NCBI GenBank assembly: GCA_946481205.1
Contig: CAMLNB010000039.1
Location: 1-20,153, forward strand
From: an uncultured Kangiella sp.
Lineage (GTDB): Bacteria > Pseudomonadota > Gammaproteobacteria > Enterobacterales > DSM-103792
Length of the DNA: 20,153 nucleotides
Reading direction: 5' to 3'
Part shown: one piece after another, positions 15,067 through 20,153 of the stretch
How the letters are laid out: every line of letters starts with the position of its first letter
Numbering within the stretch: position 1 is the first letter of the stretch
Notes under the pieces: model-generated
Seen by the model: the letters and a program-made list of their open reading frames with translations, nothing else
The model's database searches: none
Told to the model about the DNA's origin: nothing
Position numbers and translations under genes: made by a program

Positions 15067-16707
15067 TCAGTGGGCATTGAAATTCAAATCGCGATTCTTG
15101 GTTTCCGGCAGGAATATCGCACCGACGACCAAGGTCATCGCCGCCACCGCAATCGGATACCAGAGGCCGTAGTAGATATTGCCCGTTGCCGCAACCATGG
15201 CCGATGCGACCAGCGGCAGGAAGCCACCGAACCAGCCATTACCGATGTGATACGGCAAGGACATCGAGGTGTAACGGATATTGGTCGGGAACAGTTCTAC
15301 CAGGAACGCGGCGATCGGGCCGTACACCATGGTCACGTACAGCACCAGAATGAACAGCAACAGCAGCACCATCGGCTTGTTGATCTGCGCCGGGTCGGCT
15401 TTTTCCGGATAACCCGCAGTGGTGATCGCGGCTTTGTAGGCCGCTTCATCGAAGCCTTTGATTTCGACATCGCTGTTGATCTTCAGCGTGACCTGATCCG
15501 GTGAGCCGGCTGGCAGATCGATCGAGTTGTAGGCAATACCGTTCTTGGCCAGAAAGTTCTTGGCCTTGTCGCAATCACTCGGCTTGTACGACGGCGACGG
15601 AATGATCACGAAGTTACAGTTGGACGCTTCAACGGTAATGTGATTCTTCTCATGTGCGGCCGCCAGCGCCGGGTTGGCGTAATGGGTCAGCGCATTGAAG
15701 ATCGGGAAGTAAGTGATGATCGCCAGCGCGCAGCCCGCCATCATGATCCACTTGCGGCCGATCGTATCCGACAGCTTACCGAACACAATGAAGAATGGCG
15801 TCGCCAAAGCCAGCGAAATCGCGATCAGGATATAGGCATCCTGATACGGCACTTTCAGCGTCGTCGACAGGAAGTACAGCGCATAGAACTGGCCGGTGTA
15901 CCAGACCACACCTTGACCCGCGACCGCACCGAACAGCGCAAAGAACACATATTTGGCGTTCGGCATTTTGAAGAAGCTGTCACGAATCGGCGACTTCGAG
16001 GCATGGCCGCCCGCTTTCATTTCTTTGAACAGCGGCGATTCGTTCAGCTTCAAACGGATGTAGACCGAGATGCCCAGCAGCACGATCGACAGAATAAACG
16101 GAATGCGCCAGCCCCATTGCTTGAAGCTTGCTTCATCCATTGACAAACGGCAGGTCAGAATCACCAGCAGCGACAGGAAGAAGCCCAGCGTCGCCGTGGT
16201 CTGAATCCAGCTGGTGGCATGACCGCGACGATTGGCCGGTGCGTGCTCGGCAACATAAGTTGCAGCACCGCCATACTCGCCACCAAGCGCCAGCCCCTGC
16301 AGCAAGCGCAGCAGTACGAGGATGGTCGGTGCAGCCCAGCCAATGGTCTCGTAAGTCGGCAGGAAACCCACACCGGCGGTCGAAACGCCCATCAAAATGA
16401 TGGTAACGAGGAAGGTGTATTTGCGACCAACCAGGTCGCCAATGCGCCCGAAGACGATGGCGCCAAACGGTCGCACCGCAAAGCCGGCGCCAAAGGTTGC
16501 CAGCGAAGCCAACAAGGCGGCCGTTTCATTGCCCGGTGGGAAAAACAGCGCACCGAAAAATACCGCCAAGGTGCCATACAGATAAAAGTCATACCACTCG
16601 AAAACGGTGCCGAGAGACGAGGCAAAAATCACCTTGCGCTCTTCGGCCTTCGTGATTGTCGGGGCAGCGGTGCTAGCACCGGCTACCGCGGAATCGCTGA
16701 TCGCCAT
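15067..16707 (-). CDS. MFS transporter of the metabolite:H+ symporter (MHS) family with extra periplasmic domain
   Basis: 546 residues, about 100 longer than typical MHS symporters. MHS signatures are EWYDFYLYG (37-45), the loop 2-3 motif GRIGDLVGRK (87-96), RLLQGLALGGEYGG (134-147) and its repeat GKLSDTIGRK (310-319). Twelve membrane helices are expected. An inserted hydrophilic segment, about 341-445, separates two late helices and holds Cys364 and Cys379, which could form a disulfide if it faces the periplasm. The family imports organic acids or compatible solutes with protons. Lying beside crbS with an acs-like operator upstream, it may carry acetate or a related carboxylate, but this is inferred. 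The start at 16707 follows GGAGG by a few bases. Ends at a strong terminator. Confidence 0.9.
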   Translation of the reverse strand: MAISDSAVAGASTAAPTITKAEERKVIFASSLGTVFEWYDFYLYGTLAVFFGALFFPPGNETAALLASLATFGAGFAVRPFGAIVFGRIGDLVGRKYTFLVTIILMGVSTAGVGFLPTYETIGWAAPTILVLLRLLQGLALGGEYGGAATYVAEHAPANRRGHATSWIQTTATLGFFLSLLVILTCRLSMDEASFKQWGWRIPFILSIVLLGISVYIRLKLNESPLFKEMKAGGHASKSPIRDSFFKMPNAKYVFFALFGAVAGQGVVWYTGQFYALYFLSTTLKVPYQDAYILIAISLALATPFFIVFGKLSDTIGRKWIMMAGCALAIITYFPIFNALTHYANPALAAAHEKNHITVEASNCNFVIIPSPSYKPSDCDKAKNFLAKNGIAYNSIDLPAGSPDQVTLKINSDVEIKGFDEAAYKAAITTAGYPEKADPAQINKPMVLLLLFILVLYVTMVYGPIAAFLVELFPTNIRYTSMSLPYHIGNGWFGGFLPLVASAMVAATGNIYYGLWYPIAVAAMTLVVGAIFLPETKNRDLNFNAH

Positions 16708-16721
16708 GTTGTCCTCCGTAG

Positions 16722-16737
16722 TCCGGGTTGTCCCGGA
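16722..16737 (-). promoter_or_regulatory. Stem-loop just upstream of the MHS transporter ribosome site
   Basis: tccggg (16722-16727) and cccgga (16732-16737) pair around ttgt, a few bases upstream of the GGAGG ribosome site on the minus strand. A second perfect dyad, gccagc (16748-16753) with gctggc (16757-16762), follows. If both are in the transcript they form tandem hairpins in the 5' leader. Confidence 0.4.
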
Positions 16738-16832
16738 GTGCTTTACTGCCAGCAGCGCTGGCGTTTATCGGCTGCCGGCTGTGGCTTTTGTCGACCCTGC
16801 CGACGGTACGCCCGCGCAGACAAGGCGAAAAT

Positions 16833-16846
16833 TAGACCTTGGTCGA
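16833..16846. promoter_or_regulatory. Candidate CrbR operator upstream of the MHS transporter
   Basis: TAGACCTTGGTCGA matches the acs-upstream dyad (TCGACCTTGGTCGA on its opposite strand) at 13 of 14 positions. It lies about 125 bases before the transporter start, in the 210-base region shared with the divergent radical SAM gene. Which of the two genes it would control is open, but the acetate context favours the transporter. Confidence 0.45.
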
Positions 16847-16917
16847 TGTGGGTTCGGCCTTGCAGTCATTGCGTCCTGGCGTTGGGCGCATACGTTGCGC
16901 TGCAACATCGGAGTAAA

Positions 16918-18000
16918 ATGCGCGCCATGAACGAGATTCCCCCCAAAGCCAAGAAAGGCCGCGGCGCCATTTCCAACCGTGAAGGCCGCTTCGAAGCCAC
17001 CATCAAAACGGTGGAGGACGATGGCTGGTTCCGTGATGACGAGGCACCGCAAACGCCGACGCAATACTTCAGCGAACCTGCGCGCTCGGTGCTGACCCGC
17101 AACGATTCGCCGGACATTCCGTTTTCGCAAAGCATCAATCCCTATCGCGGGTGCGAGCACGGCTGTATTTACTGCTTTGCCCGGCCAACCCACTGCTATC
17201 TCGGCTTATCCGGCGGGCTCGATTTCGAAACCAAGATTTTCTGCAAAGACGATGCCCCTACCCTGCTGCAGCAAGAACTCGCCAAACCGAGCTATCGCTG
17301 CGAAGTCATCGCCATGGGCACGGCGACTGACCCGTATCAGCCGATTGAGAAAGACAAGCGCATCACGCGCAGGTTATTGGAAGTGATGGCAGCTCATCGG
17401 CAACCGGTGTCGATAGTCACCAAAGGCGCCTTGGTGACCCGCGATAAAGATGTGCTGGCCGATCTGGCCAAAGACGGTTTGGCCGAAGTGACGATCAGCG
17501 TGACCACGCTGAGCAACGATCTGAAACGCAAACTGGAGCCACGCACGCCAACCGGTGCCACCCGCTTGCAGGCAATGCGTGAGTTACACGAAGCTGGCAT
17601 TCCCGTTGGCGTCTTGTTTGCGCCGGTGATTCCGTTTATCAACGACAGCGAGATGGAAACGGTGTTGCAGCAGGCTCGCGAGGCCGGTGCCGAATATGCC
17701 GGCTACGTCTTCCTGCGCTTACCGTATGAAGTGAAGGATCTGTTCCGGGAATGGCTGGCCGAGCACTATCCGCAAAAGGCTGAGCACGTGATGAGCCTCG
17801 TGCAACAGGCACGCGGCGGCAAGGACAACGCGACCCAGTTTGGCGAACGGATGCGCGGCACCGGCGAATATGCTGAACTACTGCGACAACGCTTTCGCCT
17901 GACATGCAACAAGCTGGGCTTCAATCGCTCGACACGTTGCCAGCTGCGCACCGATTTGTTCAAGGTGCCAGGCCGCGCCGAACAGATGAGCCTGTTCTGA
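16918..18000 (+). CDS. PA0069-type radical SAM protein
   Basis: 360 residues, near the usual 350 of this family. C79-x3-C83-x2-C86 (CEHGCIYC) binds the [4Fe-4S] cluster that cleaves S-adenosylmethionine. INPYRGCEHGCIYCFAR and the following MGTATDPYQPIEK are typical of the PA0069/SplB-like group. The biochemical role of the family is unknown to me. The start is not certain: the ATG at 16918 has GGAG only four bases away, while ATG 16927 is 13 bases from it. Homologues vary here, and the difference is three residues. The frame stays open for 700 bases upstream, antisense to the transporter gene; that part is not coding. No operon partner. A hairpin follows the stop. Confidence 0.88.
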   Translation: MRAMNEIPPKAKKGRGAISNREGRFEATIKTVEDDGWFRDDEAPQTPTQYFSEPARSVLTRNDSPDIPFSQSINPYRGCEHGCIYCFARPTHCYLGLSGGLDFETKIFCKDDAPTLLQQELAKPSYRCEVIAMGTATDPYQPIEKDKRITRRLLEVMAAHRQPVSIVTKGALVTRDKDVLADLAKDGLAEVTISVTTLSNDLKRKLEPRTPTGATRLQAMRELHEAGIPVGVLFAPVIPFINDSEMETVLQQAREAGAEYAGYVFLRLPYEVKDLFREWLAEHYPQKAEHVMSLVQQARGGKDNATQFGERMRGTGEYAELLRQRFRLTCNKLGFNRSTRCQLRTDLFKVPGRAEQMSLF

Positions 18001-18021
18001 ACCGGGCTATTTCTGCCGGCA

Positions 18022-18061
18022 AAAACAAACGGGGTGTCATGCCCACCGGCACGACACCCCG
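18022..18061. terminator. Terminator between converging genes
   Basis: cggggtgtc (18030-18038) pairs with gacaccccg (18053-18061). After one mismatch, tgcc and ggca (18040-18043, 18048-18051) extend the stem around a four-base loop. On the minus strand it is followed by tttgtttttgcc, fitting the end of the HAAS/sensor gene. The plus side (ctttcac) is weaker but may also stop the radical SAM transcript. Confidence 0.75.
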
Positions 18062-18077
18062 CTTTCACATCAAGGTT

Positions 18078-18980
18078 TTATGCTGCAACCCGCACCAGCA
18101 ATTGCTTCGCCACTTTGCCATGCAGAGAGCCAATCAGGCGGGCTACGTGCAGCACCAGCGTCAGCGCCAGAAAACCGATCGGTATCAGCAGCAGCGACCA
18201 CGGCCACTCGGTCAGACCGTCCATAAAGAACGGCAACTCGACATGACCATGACCGATATGGAACCAATCGCCATGGAATGGTGCCAGCATCAAACCAAAC
18301 GAGAACGCCAAACCGACAACCGCGGCCGTGAAGTAGACAATACCGACCGGCATCATCGCTGCCATGTACAGCAGCGTCGACCAAGTCCGGATGTCTTTCA
18401 GCATCGCCAGAATGCGTTGACCGATGCTGGCCGGTTGCGGATACAACGGCCGACGCGGCATCCGCTCGCCAAGCAGTACTTCGACAATGCGACCTTCGAC
18501 CAGTGAAATCAGCCGCACCGAACCGATGAACAACAGGAAGAACGGCACGCCGAAAATCAGAATCGCGAAACCCACCGACATCGCCGAACCGGCAACCGCC
18601 CAGGTGAAATAGAAAATCCCGGTGGCCATCGTCAGCATCATGTAGAACAAGCTGGCATAGGTGCGCGGATCGGCATACACGCCGAAAACTTTGCCGAGCA
18701 GCGAACGCGGTGCTTTCAGCGCCGGCGCCCGCAAGGCTTTGGCCACTGTGGTTTCGGTGGCGTGATAGCCAGCCGCCACTTCTTCCGGCGTACCAAAATG
18801 CGGAATCACCGCGGCCAACACGTCGGCTTCGGATTGATCCGGTCGCTCGGCGCAGGCTGCGCGCAGATATTCTTCAGCGTCGTACAGCGCATCTTGCAGC
18901 AGCGCTGGGTCGGCATCACGCAAGGCATTGCGCAGCGCGTCCAGATACTCGGTGATCGAGCTATAGGCGACACGACTCAT
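18078..18980 (-). CDS. HAAS-domain membrane protein with duplicated sensor domain
   Basis: 300 residues from the ATG at 18980, which follows the padR stop after one base and has GGAGG six bases upstream inside padR. The frame is open nine more codons within padR, without support. Residues 10-78 (LDALRNALRDAD, AEEYLRAAC, HFGTPEEVAAGY) fit the cytosolic HAAS helical domain usually paired with PadR regulators. The rest is an internally repeated membrane region. The first half is about 96-175 and the second about 190-293, with DPRTYASLFYMM (104-115) matching DIRTWSTLLYMA (196-207). Four to six membrane helices are likely. Paralogues are thought to sense envelope or small-molecule signals; the ligand is unknown. 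The coupling suggests it works with or is controlled by the PadR protein. Confidence 0.82.
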   Translation of the reverse strand: MSRVAYSSITEYLDALRNALRDADPALLQDALYDAEEYLRAACAERPDQSEADVLAAVIPHFGTPEEVAAGYHATETTVAKALRAPALKAPRSLLGKVFGVYADPRTYASLFYMMLTMATGIFYFTWAVAGSAMSVGFAILIFGVPFFLLFIGSVRLISLVEGRIVEVLLGERMPRRPLYPQPASIGQRILAMLKDIRTWSTLLYMAAMMPVGIVYFTAAVVGLAFSFGLMLAPFHGDWFHIGHGHVELPFFMDGLTEWPWSLLLIPIGFLALTLVLHVARLIGSLHGKVAKQLLVRVAA

Positions 18981-18981
18981 T

Positions 18982-19338
18982 TCAGGCCTCCAACGCGCTA
19001 TCAACAAATGTCTTCATCCGCTGCCAGCTGGCTTTCCAGGCTTGCAGCACTTCCCGTCCTTCCTCGGTGATCCGGTAGTACTTGCGCGGCGGCCCGCTGA
19101 CTGACGGCTCGACATAGCTGTCGAGCAAACCCGCCGCACTGAGTGAACGCAGTACCGGATAAAAGGCGCCCTGCTTGCCGCCGGCCAAGTCCGGATCAGC
19201 CGCTTCCAGCCGCTTGGCGATCTGGTAACCATAGAGCGGCTCGTCGGCGCGACCGATGGCCGAGAGCAGCACCAGCGCCACTGAGCCGGCGCTGAGCTCC
19301 TTCTGGAACTTACGTACGTGGGGGTTTTCCGTGTCCAT
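18982..19338 (-). CDS. PadR family transcriptional regulator
   Basis: 118 residues. The winged helix-turn-helix spans about 36-98: GYQIAKRLE, GAFYPVLRSLSAAGLL (57-72), then the wing with GPPRKYYRITEEGREVL (82-98), all PadR hallmarks. A short C-terminal helix for dimer contacts makes it the compact subfamily s2 type. PadR proteins usually repress their own operon. I chose the ATG at 19338, with GGAGA five bases upstream, over the in-frame ATG at 19365, which lies at the edge of the operator-like repeats. It forms a two-gene operon with the HAAS/sensor gene, stop and start one base apart. Confidence 0.92.
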   Translation of the reverse strand: MDTENPHVRKFQKELSAGSVALVLLSAIGRADEPLYGYQIAKRLEAADPDLAGGKQGAFYPVLRSLSAAGLLDSYVEPSVSGPPRKYYRITEEGREVLQAWKASWQRMKTFVDSALEA

Positions 19339-19361
19339 GGGGGTCTCCGCAGGAGGGCATG

Positions 19362-19422
19362 GCACTAGAGTGACTTTCGCACTAGTGTGAAGTCAACAAT
19401 ATAGTTATGTCGAGATATGTCG
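19362..19422 (-). promoter_or_regulatory. padR promoter/operator repeat cluster
   Basis: Direct repeats gcactagagtg (19362-19372) and gcactagtgtg (19379-19389) lie 17 bases apart and match at 10 of 11 positions. The second contains the palindrome CACTAGTG (19380-19387), framed almost concentrically by TGACTT (19371-19376) and AAGTCA (19390-19395). On the minus strand TTGACT (plus 19391-19396) resembles a -35; no good -10 was seen. Further upstream TATGTCG occurs twice (19406-19412, 19416-19422), one helical turn apart. Autoregulation by the PadR protein is the likely role, by family habit. Confidence 0.5.
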
Positions 19423-19518
19423 GACCTTTGCCCCGACCCCAGTCAAAAGAAGTTGTCGGTTGGCGGTGGTTGCCGTCCCGCCCACTTCCTTCCACAGTTG
19501 GTCGACTAAGCGGTTTGC

Positions 19519-19534
19519 CCGGGACAAGTCCCGG
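19519..19534. repeat. Palindrome upstream of the 148-residue gene
   Basis: ccgggac (19519-19525) and gtcccgg (19528-19534) form perfect 7-bp arms around aa. It lies 40 bases before the start of the downstream gene. The remaining bases of 19423-19573 hold no gene that I can support. Confidence 0.5.
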
Positions 19535-19573
19535 CATACTTCAACTCAAACATCGTTAGACCCAAGTCTCAGC

Positions 19574-20020
19574 ATGAATTCAGGCGCAGAACCACTCGAG
19601 TATCCAAGCCACTACCCGCCGACCGACAGATGGAAGAAATTCTTCATCGGCGTTAGGTGGCTCGGTCCCGACCTCAGCTTCATTAAGGAACTAAATAACA
19701 AGCAGGCGGCAAGAACTGCCATTGAGATGAATGCATGGGGCGGTGGCTTGAAGCAGACAATCGCTCAGCGCATATCGGAAATCTTGGTAAGAAGGCTGAA
19801 ATGGAAAACCCTCGTATTCCTTCCGAGCGATGAGCTAGCGGTTGTAGTTAACGGCCCGCGCTTCGACCCCATTGATAATTGTGCTTTTGAAGAAATCATT
19901 GAACACTTGGAGCGGGCTTATCAAATCAGTCTGAAAGCGCACAAATTCAATACCACCAAACTGACCCTAGGCGAATTTGTGGATACCGTTGTCATCGAGA
20001 TCGAAGCTAAACAACCTTAG
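19574..20020 (+). CDS. Hypothetical protein, 148 residues
   Basis: I do not recognise this protein. It appears soluble and has no signal peptide or membrane helix. Aromatic and basic residues cluster near the N-terminus (DRWKKFFIGVRWLG, 18-31), followed by helix-rich sequence (32-75), probable strands (TLVFLPSDELAVVVNG, 79-94), another helix (103-120) and a C-terminal strand (VDTVVIEIE, 136-144). The ATG at 19574 fits the start of balanced codon use; an earlier ATG at 19460 would add 38 low-complexity residues. No Shine-Dalgarno sequence precedes either. The gene is richer in A and T than its neighbours. It converges on the partial membrane gene with only two bases between stop codons. GTTAGAC (19555-19561) just upstream recalls an integron cassette junction, but no full attC site was found. 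Confidence 0.55.
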   Translation: MNSGAEPLEYPSHYPPTDRWKKFFIGVRWLGPDLSFIKELNNKQAARTAIEMNAWGGGLKQTIAQRISEILVRRLKWKTLVFLPSDELAVVVNGPRFDPIDNCAFEEIIEHLERAYQISLKAHKFNTTKLTLGEFVDTVVIEIEAKQP

Positions 20021-20022
20021 TG

Positions 20023-20153
20023 TCAGCGTTGCAACATGAAAGTTTCATATTCGAGACGACGCAGCTTGCGCGCCAGCACGAAGAAGCCCAGGAACGCCGT
20101 CAATGTCACAGACAAGGCAAAACCATAACCAAAGGTTTCAGCACCGAGCAGCA
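20023..20153 (-). CDS. 3' end of a membrane protein gene, PelG-like (partial)
   Basis: Only the last 42 codons are in the window; the frame is open to the edge and stops with TGA at 20023-20025. The translation contains a hydrophobic helix (GYGFALSVTLTAFLGFFVLA) followed by ARKLRRLEYETFMLQR. A terminal membrane helix followed by a basic stretch and LEYETFMLQ resembles my memory of the C-terminus of PelG, the membrane protein of Pel exopolysaccharide export. With 42 residues and no search this remains tentative. If right, a pel cluster lies beyond the right edge, transcribed towards this window. Confidence 0.45.
   Translation of the reverse strand, partial: LLGAETFGYGFALSVTLTAFLGFFVLARKLRRLEYETFMLQR

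Noticed and set aside
15127..15136. GACCAAGGTC inside the MHS transporter gene, same core as the candidate CrbR site
   Set aside because: It encodes Thr-Leu-Val-Val of a membrane helix and lacks the outer T and A arms, so it is explained by coding. It does show that the core alone is not rare.
16219..16917. 700-base upstream extension of the radical SAM frame
   Set aside because: It is antisense to the MHS transporter gene and unlike any radical SAM N-terminus; homologues start near 16918-16927.
19391..19561. Complete integron attC site
   Set aside because: Only the right-hand GTTRRRY is present. No RYYYAAC partner lies at a normal distance (the nearest, gtcaacaat, lacks a base), and no imperfect stem joins them.

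Overview
The window looks like chromosomal DNA of a moderately GC-rich gammaproteobacterium. The genus cannot be fixed from sequence alone. The clues are housekeeping genes of proteobacterial type (ffh, yjbQ, pepE, acs, a PA0069-type radical SAM protein), a DcaP-like porin, a CrbS/CrbR (MxtR/ErdR) acetate-switch two-component pair as in Vibrio, Shewanella and Pseudomonas, and several families of interspersed palindromic repeats. No tRNA, rRNA, CRISPR array or insertion sequence was seen.

Layout. Positions 1-645 hold no convincing gene. They hold repeats: a hairpin at 12-47, a paired 'cgcgtaggcggg' repeat at 186-264, and a composite structured element at 292-625 with a predicted three-way junction at 333-421. 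A small AT-richer membrane protein gene (646-1032, minus) lies downstream of ffh (1071-2438, minus), the signal recognition particle GTPase. Positions 2439-2830 carry a likely ffh promoter and an inverted pair of a second repeat family. yjbQ (minus) and pepE (plus) are divergent. An M16 zinc-peptidase lipoprotein (4169-7039) follows and ends at a terminator shared with the converging porin gene.

The centre (7155-16707) reads as an acetate or short-chain carboxylate utilisation region. It holds a DcaP-like porin (minus) divergent from acs (plus, acetyl-CoA synthetase), then crbR (plus, LuxR-type response regulator), then crbS (minus, SSS transporter-PAS-histidine kinase-receiver fusion) meeting crbR tail to tail, then an MHS-family symporter with a large extra periplasmic segment. 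A dyad upstream of acs (TCGACC-AA-GGTCGA, 8546-8559) recurs with 13 of 14 matches upstream of the symporter gene (16833-16846). This is the best candidate for a shared operator, perhaps of CrbR, linking uptake and activation of acetate.

On the right are a PA0069-type radical SAM gene (plus), then a translationally coupled PadR regulator and HAAS/sensor-domain membrane protein (minus) with an operator-like repeat cluster upstream. Next comes an unrecognised 148-residue gene with lower GC content (plus). The window ends inside the 3' end of a minus-strand membrane gene whose last 42 residues resemble the C-terminus of PelG (Pel exopolysaccharide).
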